The notes beneath the pieces were generated by a model that was given only the letters and a program-made list of their open reading frames with translations, made no database searches and was not told the origin of the DNA. The position numbers and the translations under genes are program-made. From assembly GCF_034190915.1 (NCBI RefSeq), contig NW_026947486.1, positions 82,254,044-82,318,043 on the forward strand: a stretch of 64,000 nucleotides of DNA. Reading direction: 5' to 3'. Source of the DNA: Cavia porcellus (lineage: Eukaryota; Chordata; Mammalia; Rodentia; Caviidae). Below are positions 34,090-46,077 of this stretch, piece after piece (position 1 is the first letter of the stretch; every line of letters begins with the position of its first letter).

Positions 34090-35190
34090 TATTTTCCCTA
34101 ATTGTTATGTCTTTTTAAAATTTACACATAATAGATGCATATATTTATGGAGTATAGTGTGATATTTATTGCATATATATGATGTGCAAAGTCCTTTCTT
34201 CTGTTCCCTATAAAATATATAATAGATTGTTGGAACTGTAGTCCCCAACTGTGCTGTAGAACATTAGGGCTTGTTCCTACTACAGGACTGTATTTTAGTG
34301 CTTGTTATCAAATTTCCCTCTGTCCTTTTCCCTTACTCTTCCTAACCTTTAGTGATTACATTGTACTGTGTCCTTTTGTAAAGTCAACTTTTTAAGTTTC
34401 CACATATGAATGAGAACATGTGATATTTGTCTTTTTGTGCTTCCTTTGCCTTCCTGAAAAGTGGCTTGTTTGTCTTCTTATTGTTGAGTTATTGGAATTT
34501 GTTATGACTTGTATCTAGATGTCTCCCCAAAGCCACAGGTGCTTATAGGTGGAGTTTATGGAGTGACTAGATTACAGGTGTGATATACTGGATCATGGGT
34601 GTGTGATATTGGATTGCTTTAGCATAGTTTTGGGTGTGGATCATGCATTTACTGAAAGAGGGTAGCACCAAGCAATAGGTTTGTAGCCTGGATGGAATAT
34701 AAAAAGAAAGAAGGAAGTCTGGCTGCTTCCTGCCTGCCATGGCCCTTTGCCATACTGTCCTGCCTTGGAGCCAACCAACTATGGACTGAAACCTTCACAA
34801 ACTGTGAGCCACAATAAACCTTTCCTCCTTTAATCTGTGGGTGGCAGGTATTTTGTTCCAGCAATGAGAAGGTAACTAAGAAAAAGTTCTTTATATATTT
34901 TGGATAATAAACCCTTATGTGATATGTGATTTGAAAATATTTTCTACAATTCTTTGAGTTTTCATTTTACTCTCTTGATGATGATCTTTGGTACACAAAA
35001 GTTATAAACAAATGTAATAAAGTATAATTAATGATTTTTTTCTTTTACTTATGCTTTTGGTGTCAGATTTAAGAAATTATGCTTAATTCAATTCAAGGAC
35101 ACAAAACTTCATTACTATGTTTCTTTCTACAAATTTTGTATTGTAGCACTTAAATTTAGACACTTGATCCATTCTGAGTTAATTCATGTT
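34090..35190 (-). mobile_element. Ancient L1 (L1M-type), split by MaLR LTR
   Basis: tatttatggagtatagtgtgatattta, actttttaagtttccacatatgaatgagaacatg and, beyond the LTR, tttatatattttggataataaaccctt follow the antisense order of old mammalian L1 3' ends. The LTR at 34500-34881 lies between the parts. Confidence 0.7.
34500..34881 (+). mobile_element. Solo MaLR LTR
   Basis: Starts tgttatgacttgtatctagatgtctcccc and ends caggtattttgttccagcaatgagaaggtaactaag. TATAAAA at 34698-34704 and AATAAA at 34813-34818 give the plus orientation. This is the standard MaLR LTR layout. No TSD is clear. Confidence 0.8.
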
Positions 35191-36090
35191 CCCATGGTGG
35201 TGGCACTCGGAGTTGATGTGGATCTTTAGTCTCGTGGTAAGTCAATACATCATGGTGAGAGTGTGTGGTGGAGGAAACAAATTTACCTCCTGGCCAGGAA
35301 CAAAAGATAGAGGGAGAGGAAGAGACCAGGATCTCACAGTCTGTTTTAAGAGCATGTTTCCAGTTACCTGACACATATTGGACTGTTCCTACTAAAGTCT
35401 CTATTGCATCTCACTAGAGCTACAGGTTGGGGACCAAGCCTTTAACACATGGGCCTTTGGAGGGCATCTAGACACAAAGTATAGCACTCAATGTTTTGTT
35501 AAAGCAACAAAAACTAACTACTACAGAAAATTGGTAACAAGGAGTGTCAATTTTAATATATCTGAAAATTTAGATCTAGGTTTGGAATTTGGAACCAGCA
35601 CAAGTTGGAAGAGTTTTGAGGAAAAAGAATAGAAAAAATCTAAAATACTGTAAGTGGAGTGCTATGGGATGTTGTAGTGAAGTCTCAGAAGATGAAAAGA
35701 CTACAAAAGAGTTAGGCTGTCCTAGAGATTGCTTAAATGGTTGTGACCAGAGTGTCAAACTTAAGAACAATAGACTCATTTATCTGGGGGAGGACATTTC
35801 AAAACAACAAAGCATTCAGGCTGCAACATGGTTATTCACGACTGATGTTAGTAAAATTTGTAGTGAGACTTTGGGGGAATAAAAGGAATCATCCTGGAAA
35901 GATTTGGAAAATTCACAGCCTGGTCATAGACAGACCAAAGTCAAAGCATGTTTGGGACAAGAGGGTGCAGCTCTTGAGTGTCATGCAGACAATATGATCT
36001 TGAACCTCCCAAACTGTGAACTAAGCCTCTTTTATTCATAAGTAGCTTTCCTCAGGTATTGTCTTAATAGTGATAAAACTGCATAATACA
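35191..36090 (+). mobile_element. MaLR element: LTR parts and internal sequence
   Basis: ttaacacatgggcctttggagggcat and gttaaagcaacaaaaactaactactacag look like the end of one MaLR LTR (to about 35522). gaaaattggtaacaaggagtg begins MaLR-type internal sequence, and ccaaactgtgaactaagcctctttta ... cctcaggtattgtcttaatag resembles the end of a second LTR. A 97-codon frame at 35589-35882 belongs to this internal region. Non-coding and decayed. Confidence 0.6.
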
Positions 36091-36112
36091 TAGCATAAGT
36101 TAAAATTGGCTG

Positions 36113-36265
36113 CCACTGGGCATGGTGGAGCTTGCCTGTAATCCCAGCACTTTGGAAACTGATTCAGGAGGATTTCCATGAGTTTGAGACCAGTCTGGGT
36201 TACATAACTGGTTCAAGGCTAGCCTGAGCTACATGTCAAGAGCCAGTCCCCAAAAGAGAAACAAT
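36113..36265 (+). repeat. B1-type SINE, diverged
   Basis: actgggcatggtggagcttgcctgtaatcccagcactttgg and gagtttgagaccagtctgggtta, B1 order. Confidence 0.85.
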
Positions 36266-37329
36266 TAAAATTAATTGCTTCTGACATTTTGAATTCTCTA
36301 CTTCTCTTGGATCTTTGTCCAAAATTGACTTTGTACAATTTTCACTACCTTAAAAAAACTATACCCTTACATTGCCTGTGTAGCTAGGACCTTGACCCCA
36401 TCAAGTCTTTGCAACCATGGATAAGAGCCATTTAACCTAATATGTTGTCTGCGGTGTGTTACAGTACCAGATGATTGGCCACCAATTCTAAGAGAAGGAT
36501 GTTTTCCTGTAGTATTATACAGGACAGTCATGTGTCCAGTATACCTAACATGATCTACAATAAATTGATATTGTAATACAGAATTCAAGAGGCTGGAACA
36601 ATCAGTCATAAGTTGCCCACAAAAGACTCATTAGATCTGCAGTTTGACTCTCTCCATGTAGTCAGATGATCTAATTTTTGCCACATGTTAACTCTTGATA
36701 ATTATAACAGTAATAAATTCTAATGCTTAAAGGAACATGACAGGTTACTAGTAGCTCACTTTGGGCAAGAAGTACTTTCAGTGCTGCTAGGTGTCTGTCA
36801 CACTATGCTACTTACTGTTTACTGTGACACAGTACTGAAACTATGTAGTAGGAACACGACTGCATCTAATGTGAGAGAAAGTGACGGTAGAATCAAAGTC
36901 GTGCTATTTTGCCACTCGTGCTGTAGATGACAGCATCTCTCTTTGTTTCTTTACTGACTGAGGCTGTGGCGTCTGTTAAGGAAAGCTGAGAATTGCTTCT
37001 TCCTTCTTTCCTTGTACAATTCAATGAAATTTCACTGAGCATCTACTCCAGGCCAGGTCTTGCACTGGACACTGGGGAGCGAAGGTAAAAAGGACTTGAT
37101 TTTTGTTTTTAGGGGTGTTCTCATCACAGTCTTGTTCCATTGTTGCCCTTGACCTATGACTTTACCAAAAGGTAAATACTTTAGTAGGGGCCTGAGCAGA
37201 CATTTGAAGGAGCCTACATGGCAAAGGAACTCAGAATTATATATTTAGATTTCCATATGAAAAATGGGATTTGAGGATGCACATGAGAAAAGTATAGTAC
37301 AGTGTTTTTTATGTCTTGATCAGTTTACT
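36266..37329. other. No recognised gene; possible L2/MIR scrap
   Basis: Around 37010-37085, tttcactgagcatctactccaggccaggtcttgcactggacactgggga resembles an ancient LINE2/MIR-type fragment. The rest is unrecognised. Confidence 0.4.
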
Positions 37330-39570
37330 TTTTACTTTTGAAATTTTTTATTGTGTAGTAAGCTGACACTTTTTAAAAATTTACATTTTATTAGTAAATG
37401 ATTGCAGTGTGTAATGATTATATTCATCATGGGAAGTTAGTACATGTACATAATACATCTTTTGGTCCCTTTTCCTTTTGTAAAAGATCTATGTCCTTGC
37501 TCATATTATCTATCTCGTATTTTGTTCTTTATTTATGCATTGTGTTTCCTTTATATAAGAGAGACAAAGAAATATTTATATATCTCTTTATTTATTTCAC
37601 TTAACATTATGGTCTAAAATTGCATCCACTTTCCTATAAATGTTTATCTTCTAGTCCTCTGTTTAAAGTGTAGGTGGTGAAAAAAATTTTTTTCATTCTG
37701 TAGGTTGTCCCTTAACTATATTGGTTATTTCCTGTCCTGTGCAGAAGTTTTTTAATTTGATATAATCATATTTGTTGACTCCTGGTGTTATTTCTTATGC
37801 AACTGGGATTGTGTTCAGAAAATCCTTGCCTATGCCTAGGTCTTTAAGAGTTTTATCTATTTTATCTTCCAGAAGATTAAGTGTTTCTATTTTAATATCT
37901 AGATCTTTGATCCATTTCAATTTTAGTTTAGTGCATGGTGTGAGATATAGGTCTAGATTCAAACTTCTGCACATTTGTAACCACGTTTCCCAGCATCGTT
38001 TGCTAAAGAAGCTATCTTTCTTCTAGTGTATATTTTGTCACCTTTGCTAAAGTTCAGATAGCTAAATGTGCTCAAAGTTATTTCTGCATGATCTGTTCTG
38101 CTCCATTGATCTACATGTCTATTGTTCCAGTATCATATTGTTTTTATTTTATTTTTCTTAGCACTGTAGCTTTGTGACATAACTTGAAATCTGGGATTGT
38201 GATGCCTCGTGATTTTTTTCTTGTTACCTAGGATTGCTTTTGCTGTTATGAATCTCTCCTTTTTCCATATGAATTTTAGGATTGTTTTCTGTAGCTCTCT
38301 GAGGAATGCTGTTGGTATTTTGGCTGAGATTGCATTAAATCCATATATCAGATTTGGAAGTATGACCGTTTTGACTATATTGCTTCTGTCTATCCAGGAA
38401 CAGGGGATATTTTTCCATTTTCAGATGTCTTCTTTGATTTCCTTTTTTTCAGAGTACTGTAGTTTTTTCATTGTAGAGGTCTCTTCCTTGTTAATTCTGT
38501 ATTTTTAACTTTAATATGAATTAAACGTTTCTATTTTTTACTTCAAAGAGAAAAAACAATGATACAGAATTTCAGAACAAGATAATAGGAAATTAACAAT
38601 GGTTAATATAATGTGTATTGCTATCTTCAAAGTAGTTGCTAAGATTACAAGATATAGGCATATATACTTGATCAAACAATATAAGCACAGACTTTTTTCA
38701 AAGAACTAAATTAGTAGCATAGTTATCTTAGCTGGTGGAATTTTTGGGGTTTTCTGTGTAGAGAATTATGTCATTTTCAAATAGTGACAATTTGACTTCT
38801 TTCTTTTGCATACATAGCTTTTTTAATTTCTTTTGCCTGAGTGCTCTAGCTAGTATTTGCATTACTTTTAAGATTCTGTTCTTATGTTGAGCATTTGGGA
38901 TTTTGACTGTGATATGTTGTGGTGAAGTTCATTTCTTATCTTTGGTAAATTGGGTTTTATATACTTTGCTTATCTGTATGTTAAATTTTTACCTATATTT
39001 GAAAAATTTTATGCTATTATTTATGTAAACAGTTTTTATGCCATTTGTAATTTCTTCTGATTTTTCACTAATTCTTATTAATGATAATCTTCTTTGTATC
39101 ATCTAGCAGTGGTTGGATTCACTTTTCATGTAGTCTTGCTATTTTTAAGGTACCTTTGAGTATATTGTCACCTGGATCACACCTTTATTGTAGTTCTGAC
39201 ACTGTATCCTCATACTAGTCACTTCTGTTGCCCATACTTTCAGTAGAATTTTAAGCTCCTGGATTTTATTTGGTACTTTTTCATGGACTCTGATTCTTTG
39301 CCAAACTGGTCAATCATATTTTATATCATTTTGTTTAACTCAGCTAGATTTTTATTACTGCATTCTGTGAGATTACTGATTGTTTTATTATCTGTTTAGC
39401 TGTATTGTCTTTGAGCTTGCCAAGCACTTGACTAACCTATATTTGACTACTCTTTTATCATTGCATTTTAACCTAGCCATTAGGCTTTTGATTTGATCCC
39501 CATTGATGCCCCATAGATTGGCTTTGGGAGAGCTGGGAGATTTTGAAGGTATTTTGTTGCCTTGTCTTTT
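37330..39570 (-). mobile_element. Antisense L1 with large internal deletion
   Basis: Minus strand: ORF1-like sequence (about 39560-38880), then directly RT-region ORF2 (about 38880-38736), then the ORF2 continuation (38515-37670) and 3' region (37670-37330). The ORF1 end, the endonuclease and most of the RT are missing. A short L1 3' end (38516-38735) is inserted within. Confidence 0.6.
38516..38735 (-). mobile_element. Short L1 3'-end insertion
   Basis: Antisense of the local L1 3' UTR: ttactttcaaag-type A-rich tail, gatacagaatttcagaacaagataataggaaattaacaatggttaa, the repeat-unit signature. Inserted in the RT region of the surrounding L1. Confidence 0.65.
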
Positions 39571-40199
39571 CATGTTTCTAATTGGTGTGTATGCACTCTT
39601 TTGTGTGTGCAGGTGCTGAAGTTTGCAGGCCTATTATTGTGGAAGATTTTGTTGCTAGCATGGAGATCTCTTTAGTTAGTGTGTGCTTTGCAGTGAGGCA
39701 CTTTGGGCATTATTAACGATTCACTTTTGCCTCTGTTTTGAGAGCCAACCACTTTCATTAATTTGGGAGTTGAATGTGCCCTGTAATTGGTCCAGCAACT
39801 ACTTTTCCCTAAATGAATCAGATTATTGTTGGTGGCACAAAGGCAAATCAGATATTGGCACACAATGAAAACAAATTCACAGCAACAACTATTCCACCCT
39901 GGCAATAGCAGAAAAATCAGCCAAAATAATTGGAGCAGGGAGCCACACATAGACAATCAGGACAGCAAGGCTTTTCTTTCCAAGAAGCAACTTTCTTCAT
40001 ACTGGCATTGGCTCAGGGGGCTAATACTCAAAAGGTTGAGCCTTAAGTACAGTGGGGCAGGGGGTTAAGCTTTACATAATTTCTGATCCTGTGTTTCCCA
40101 TATATGGTAACAATTTAAGCTACCGAGCCCTGTGTCAGAGTTATACACATGTGCATAGAAGTTGATTGGGCCATATTTGTCTTTCTTTGTCCTGAGATC
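39571..40199. other. No recognised feature
   Basis: Possibly the 5' part of the flanking antisense L1, but not recognised. Confidence 0.3.
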
Positions 40200-41460
40200 T
40201 TCACACATTTGAAAAATATTTAATTATTTACTGGCATAATTTAGATATATACAATAGTTATATTCATCATAGGGGATTTGTACCTGATACACCTTGACTT
40301 GTTTTTTTTCTCTCCTATTCCCCTTCCCTCCCTTCAACTCTCTTCCCTTCCTAATTTACAAAGCTTTGTTTCCATTTTATTCTTGTCTCACTTTTTTCTT
40401 TCTATTCCTCTTCCTCCAGTTCCCCTTTCCTTTTGAATAATTTCTTTCCATTTTACCGTATCTTTTGTACAGTTTGGTTCTTGTTATGGTTTGTGTCTGA
40501 ATGTCCCTCCAAAGCCTCATGTGATCATAGGAGTCAGGCTTTTCAGAGACAGCTGAATCTAGAGTTTGTGATTGGTGTATTGTTTAGTGCTGGAATTGGG
40601 AGTGTGAGTGCTACATTCACCCTAAGGCAGGTAATTTGTATACAATATGGGAGGAAAAGAGGTTTGCTCCTTCTTTTGCTCTAGTTGCCTTTCGGTATCT
40701 TCCACCACCATGAACAGTTGCCATGCCACTCTGAGTTGGCACTATCTTTCTTCCAGAAAGCACATTTGACCTGTTTGTCAAAGATAAAGTGGCCGAGTTT
40801 TTTGGGAGTTGTTTCTGCATCTTCTAATCTGTTTCATTAATCCTATGGTCTTTTTTATTTGTTGCCAGTACCATGCTATTTTTTATCACAGTAGTTCTGT
40901 AGTATAACTTTAAGTCATAAATTGTGATGCCCCCTGCCTTGCATTTGTTGCCTAGAACTGCCTCTTCTTTTTCTAGAAACTTGAGATGCAACATCAGGTT
41001 TTTTATTTGATCTCATTGTTTTCCTGATATGAGGATTCACCACTATAAATTTCCTTCTTAGGATTGTTTTCATTATGTCAGATAAATTCTGGTATGTTAT
41101 ATTGGCACTATCATTTAATTGTACATATTATTTAATTTTTCTTTAATTTCATCTGTGACCCATTGGTTGTTGAGGAGAATGTTATTTAATAATGCCTCTT
41201 TTTATGTTCAAAATTGCTACCCATACCACAAATAAACACCTATTGAGTGATATATCTTTTTTCTGTTTGATCATAATAAAGTCAAATAAAATAGAACAGA
41301 ATAAAACCAATCACAACAGAAAATTGAATAAAACAAAACAATAAAATGGAATAAAACCAAACAGTGAGAACAATACTGGGTTTCAAAAATAAGATAGAAG
41401 AAAATCCCCTATAGTTGCTATATAGTGTATGTTTTCCTCTAAATTGGTGCTCATACCATC
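40200..41460 (-). mobile_element. Antisense L1 fragments
   Basis: T/C-rich 3' UTR (40200-40490) and an ORF2 part (about 40740-41000, complement of the RT to C-terminal region; gtgatgccccctgccttgcatttg matches the same site in other copies). From about 41260 to 41460 comes repeat-unit sequence of another L1-type 3' UTR (aaaataaaaccaatcacaac, ggtttcaaaaataagatag). Confidence 0.6.
40492..40739 (+). mobile_element. MaLR LTR fragment inside L1
   Basis: Starts tgttatggtttgtgtctgaatgtccctccaaagcc, the MaLR start. The 3' part is degraded and the end only approximate. Confidence 0.6.
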
Positions 41461-41589
41461 AGCTTTAGGCCTTCAAAACAATACAAGCATTAAGTTGTTT
41501 TTGTACCCCAGTTGCTGTCAACTCAACCTGTGCTCCTCCAAATCAGCCAGTTGCTTATTGGGGGTGGTGGTGGTGGTGTTTTCTTGTCT

Positions 41590-41755
41590 CCTAGCCCATG
41601 TGCTGGATTACTCATGGGAAGGGTGAATTGGCTTCTTGTTTCTCCTCCTGGGCCCCACATGGCTGCCACTGGTCATGGGAAGGGTGAAATGGCTTCTCAT
41701 TTCTCCTCCTGGGCCCTTCATGACTGCTTCTGGCTCATGGGAAGGACAAATTGAA
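41590..41755 (+). repeat. 61-bp tandem repeat, ~2.5 copies
   Basis: tcatgggaagg recurs at 41612, 41673 and 41735 with ggcttct..tttctcctcctgggccc between. It lies beside L1 3' UTR-like sequence. Confidence 0.8.
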
Positions 41756-41786
41756 TAAGTAAATTCTGAAGGTAAAGAAAAGGAAG

Positions 41787-41880
41787 ATGAGGGCCAGAAT
41801 ACAGCTCAGTGGCATAAGTGACTGCCTGGCAAGTGCAAGACCCTGATTTTGATTCTTGGTGGAAAAAAAGGAAGAAGAGA
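41787..41880 (+). repeat. ID-type SINE, old
   Basis: gggccagaatacagctcagtggcataagtgactgcctggcaagtgcaag then a decayed B box (gattttgattc) and A tail. Confidence 0.72.
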
Positions 41881-42029
41881 AAGAGAGAAAAAGGGAGACA
41901 AAGGATCCTACTAAGGAGTAAAAGAAAATTAATAGAATTAGATAACAGTAACAGAAAAGAACAAGCAAGGAGAAAGAAAAAAACAGAACAGTATAGTAAA
42001 AATTCAGTTCATTAATGCTTCTGTTTGCT

Positions 42030-42485
42030 AACAATTAAGGGTGCCAAACAGAAGTGTTTGGCAAAATTTTGCTTACCTTTGTGACTTTCACATTGGATGA
42101 TGAATACAACTGTGACCATCTCCCCCACATGAATACAAACATGGCTGTCTTCTTTCCTCTTTCACATAGTCTTGACTTTCTCTAGTTGAGATCTTGGTCA
42201 CAAACAGATGTGTGCATACTTTCTGTGAAGCTTTCTTGTGCACATACTGTACAGTATTATTCAGTTCAGCATGGCTCCAAAGAAAGTTCAGAGCCAATAT
42301 GGTAGTAAAAAAAAAAAAGTGTAAAGTGGTAATGAAGGTGACAAGAATGTGCCAAGGAATAATGAAAGTAACAAGCAAGTGAGAGCAAAAATGATAAGAA
42401 GGTTTTGAAGAAAATGACCATTGAATTGCAGAAGAAAATTGTGTAAAAGCATGAACATGGTATTTTTGTGACTGAGTATGCCTCG
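42030..42485 (+). pseudogene. Tigger/pogo-type transposase remnant
   Basis: ATG at 42271 opens MAPKKVQSQ, a start typical of Tigger (Tc1/mariner, pogo group) transposases, and 42404-42490 reads as KKMTIELQKKIV-stop-KHEHG...VTEYASEY, like their N-terminal CENP-B-type DNA-binding helix-turn-helix. The frame shifts and carries stops, and only the N-terminal part survives. Upstream sequence (caaacagaagtgtttggcaaaatttt) fits the transposon leader. A fossil, not a gene. Confidence 0.6.
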
Positions 42486-43149
42486 GAGTACAAGATGGTG
42501 AAGTTGAGCTCCTCACCCCAGAAGACAGGACTTCTGCGTCCTTCCTGGCCTGAGGTTAAACTTCTCAGTCAGGTCTATATCTAGCCTGCACCTTCTCTGT
42601 GAACTGTCTTTTGAGGCTGTCTCCCGTATGATCCATCACTGTGGTAGGGAAATACCAGAAAACCTGACGTATAGTTATTCTGTAGCTCTCTAGTAAGCAA
42701 TTAACCCCTTCCTAAATTTTTGATTAAACACTCACAAATATGGCATGCACTGCACTGGATTTCTTCTCCAACTCTAGCTTCCCAAGTGGAAGAAGTCAAT
42801 TTCAGAGTAAAATTCCATGCTAGTTTTGCAGTTTAACTAGCCCGTGGGCTTTTCTTGGGGATTGTGCTGCCAGCCTGGTCTATTTTTTTCTTCTTGGAGC
42901 TGTCATCCCTTTCAAGTCTTATGTTTTTTCAGCAGAGCTATGTTATCCTCTCTAGAAGCCAGGGTCAGTTTTACAGACTGCTTTGTTTTATTCTGTGCAT
43001 TTTTCTATGTTTCTCCAGCTTCTTTGTAGTTTTAGTTTTCCTGTCAGTTCCCTACTGATTCCTGGAGTTCTACTTCATTTAAAAAAAATCTTCCTAAAGT
43101 TGTTTTTCCAGTTGTCTCACTTCCAAGTCTCAGAGATGCATTTTGCTGC
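42486..43149. other. No recognised feature
   Basis: T-rich sequence, possibly an old antisense L1 5' region (ends ttgctgctggtttctactctgcc), unproven. Confidence 0.3.
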
Positions 43150-43314
43150 TGGTTTCTACTCTGCCATTTTTAACCCTCAATAAATTTACAATTGTATATA
43201 TTTATAGGGCAAAAAGTGATGTTATGGAATATGAATACAATGTGGAAAATTAAATGAATCTAATTAACATACCCTTTACCTCAAATGATTATCATTTTTT
43301 GTATTGGAAACATT

Positions 43315-43980
43315 TAAAATTTATTATCTTAGTACTTTAATTTTAAAGAGAATGAGACCAAGCAAGATAAAACAATAAATCTAATCAAAAAAACAAACCA
43401 GTGTAAGTGACACAGGACTTCAAGACAATAGGAAATCAACAATGGTTACCATAATGCCTCTTATTGTCTTTAGAACAGCTTCCCATAGCTTCATATATAG
43501 TAAAAGTAAAACAAAATAGAACAGAGTAGAACCAATAAAAACAAGACAATGAATGCAATAAAGAACTTCAAAACAGGGTAATAGTAAATCCAAAATGGCT
43601 ACCATAATATATCTTGTTATCTTTGAAATAGCTGCCTATGCCATCAGATATAATGAAATCAAACAAAATGAACAGGATAAAATCCAACCCAACAAAACAA
43701 TGAAAGTGATGCTGGACTTCAAAACAAGGTAATAGGGAATTAAGAATGCTTACTATCTTCAGAAGGAGATCCCCCACCGATGCTACATTGCATATTGTTA
43801 TCCTTTGAATAGATGATGAGACTACTGGCTTTAAAACTGAAAAGTCAGTGAAACACTAAGAACTATAAGCATTAAATTGTATTTTACCTCAATAACTACC
43901 ATCATAGCCTGTGTTTCTCTGGATCAGCCAGTGGTTTACAGTGGTGGTGGGAGGCGGGATTGGCTCTTCTTGTTTCCCAG
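43315..43980 (-). mobile_element. L1/HAL1 3' UTR tandem repeat insertion
   Basis: Minus-strand element 3' region with three clear ~150-bp units, marked by acttcaa at 43417, 43565 and 43716, each followed by aatag..aat..aatggtnaccataat-like blocks. The A-rich end lies at about 43330. Upstream sequence (43850-43980, atcagccagtggtttacagtggtggtggg) has a counterpart at 41500-41575, so both derive from the same family. Confidence 0.7.
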
Positions 43981-44275
43981 CCTACATGCAGGAAGGGGCT
44001 GGCATCTGGCTCTCCCTTCAGTGGCTTGCACATGGTGCTGATTTACAGGGATGACTTGTTTCTTGTTGACTTCTTGTTCTCTTCTGCCACTGTCCTCATA
44101 TGGTGTTGACTCATGGGAAAGGGCTGGCATCTGGCTGTCCACTCAATGGCCCTGTTTATTGTCTTAGTACTTCTGAAGCATTCAATACACTAATGACTAT
44201 ATTTACTATGCTGTGAAATAGAACCTCAAAGAAAGAAATATCAAAAAAAACCCCTCCAACAAGTAACAATAAAAC

Positions 44276-44365
44276 CAGGGCTGACAATATAGCTCAATGG
44301 TGATTTATGTAAATGCATGTAGTCCAAGGTTCAATTCTCAGCACTATAAAATCAAAACAAAGTAA
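44276..44365 (+). repeat. ID/tRNA-type SINE, old
   Basis: gggctgacaatatagctcaatgg then aggttcaattctcagcac as a recognisable B box, and an A-rich tail. Confidence 0.7.
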
Positions 44366-44758
44366 AATAAAACCTATTCCTACTATCTGAGGTTTTGTGC
44401 CCTTTCTCTATCATCTCTCCATTTCTCCTACCCTCTATCCTCTGATAACAATTTTACTCCCTGCTGCTATCAGTTAATAGTTTTAGATTCCATAAATAAG
44501 TAAGAAAATGTGGTATTCATCTTTTTGTGCCTGGCTCATTTTATTTAGCACGTTTCTGCAAATGACAGAATTTCTTTCTTTTCTTAAGGGCTAATAATAT
44601 TCTATTATCTGTACATATGTATCAGATTTTCTTTGTTATTTTCTTGGGGAATACTTGAGTTGATTACATTACTTGACTATTCTGAATAATGCTCCAATAG
44701 ATATGGGAGTGTCCATGGCTCTCCTACATACTAATTTTACGTGTTTTGGGTACGTATC

Positions 44759-45517
44759 TGTTATAACCTAAGGCCCCCTAACGCGCAGTAATATCTGTTC
44801 TGTATAAGCCCACCTGCTGCTTCCCCTCCCCTTCTCCCTTCAAATCTAACTAGGTTAAGTTTTAACTTCCTAAAGGCCATAAAACAAAGGCCTGAGGTAA
44901 TAGCTCCTGACAATCTGGGCCGGTAGCCCGTCACAAATTGTGTTAATTACATTAGATTGTATTAGATTGTACATTCTTCACAAAAATAGCTTCGTTTATA
45001 TCATAGCAATACCTGTAACTTGGCCTTACTGTAAATGTGTGTTTTCCTTTTCCTCTGAGTAAAGGATTGATATGTTAATCAATGCTCTCCTCTGTAAAGA
45101 ATTATAAAATCTTACCTAATTGATATGTTAACCATTGTTGCCCTCTACAATTAGAACAGTTGTGGTGCTAAAGTAAGGTAACTAAGGTTGTTAATTGCTG
45201 TTAGACTTTTCTATTCTTTGCTAAGAAAAACAAGATTTCTTCTTATCTAAACTTGCTAGTATGCAGGGAGACTTGGAATTGCCGTTTCTGCTTTGTAGTG
45301 CGTCACACCCCATCCCCCTCCTTACATTGTGTGACCAGCAGCTGTTCGTGGATTTACAAGATAAAAAGTCCTGACTTTTAGCTGTGAGGTGCCGCAGTCT
45401 CCAAATTGGCTCCCGGAGACTGGACACCAGGCCTGGATTTTACCTAATAAAGCCTTTGCTTCTCAAATTTTAATTTCTTGCTTCTTTGGATTTTATACCG
45501 GGGTCCGAGTTATCACA
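44759..45517 (+). mobile_element. Solo LTR C, 759 bp (class I-like)
   Basis: Begins TGTTATAACC, ends TTATCACA and is flanked by a perfect 5-bp repeat gtatc (44754-44758, 45518-45522). AATAAA at 45446-45451, followed by a T-rich U5, fits a gammaretrovirus-like LTR; a TATA-like gataaaaag lies near 45358. No internal genes are present, so it is solo. Inserted in ancient L1. Confidence 0.85.
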
Positions 45518-45689
45518 GTATCCACACATGGGATTTTTCAGTCAGAAATGTATTGATTTGAATGGTGGAAACTGGGTATGCTCCAACAGGGAAATCTTCC
45601 TTCAGCCAGCCACTTTATCATTGTATCTTGCTGTATTCCTGGGCTTTGATAATGTATTAATTAACTCTAACAATAATAATGATAAAATA

Positions 45690-45840
45690 TTTAACACAAT
45701 GAGCAGTTATTGTTAGGTATTGTACTAAGCAGCTTATATGTATGAACTCATTACATTTTTATCTCAGTTGTGAAGTAAATGCTGTTATCATCCACATTTT
45801 ACAGAGACAGAAACCAAGGCACAGAATGAGATGCTGGTTT
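45690..45840 (-). repeat. MIR SINE
   Basis: ctaagcagcttatatgtatgaactcattacatttttatctcag, ttatcatccacattttacagagacagaaac, cacagaatgag: antisense MIR order. Confidence 0.75.
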
Positions 45841-46073
45841 TCCTGCTACAGGTTTATGGAAATGAAGTAGCACCTTTGGGGGCAGATGTTTCCTTCCAAG
45901 TGGATGGCCAGTCCAGTCAAGCTTTTCCTGAACTGGGATTGCATTTATTGCCCAAGAATCTTTGCTGACCATGTTGATCCTCTTGGAATGGATGAAGACA
46001 GGTAGTACCTCTGTAAACTCTGGTTAACCAAGTAAAGTTTCCCTTAATTGTGCTTAGGAATTTCTTGTCAGAC
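45841..46073. other. No recognised feature
   Basis: Short spacer between MIR and LTR B; nothing identified. Confidence 0.35.
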
Positions 46074-46077
46074 ATAC

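Larger units (their letters stand above)
43150..44758 (-). mobile_element. Ancient L1 (L1M-type), interrupted
   Basis: 43150-43310 (tttatagggcaaaaagtgatgtt ... tacctcaaatgattatcattttt) and 44400-44758 (gattccataaataagtaagaaaatgtggtatt) follow the old L1 antisense 3' order. They are separated by the younger 3' UTR array and an ID SINE. Confidence 0.65.

Noticed and set aside
42844..43058. Hydrophobic frames with membrane-like segments
   Set aside because: T-rich non-coding sequence gives Phe/Leu/Ser-rich translations in all frames; no start context or homologue.
43417..43780. CRISPR-like regularly spaced repeat
   Set aside because: The units are whole ~150-bp tandem copies without distinct repeat/spacer structure, in a mammalian L1 3' UTR.
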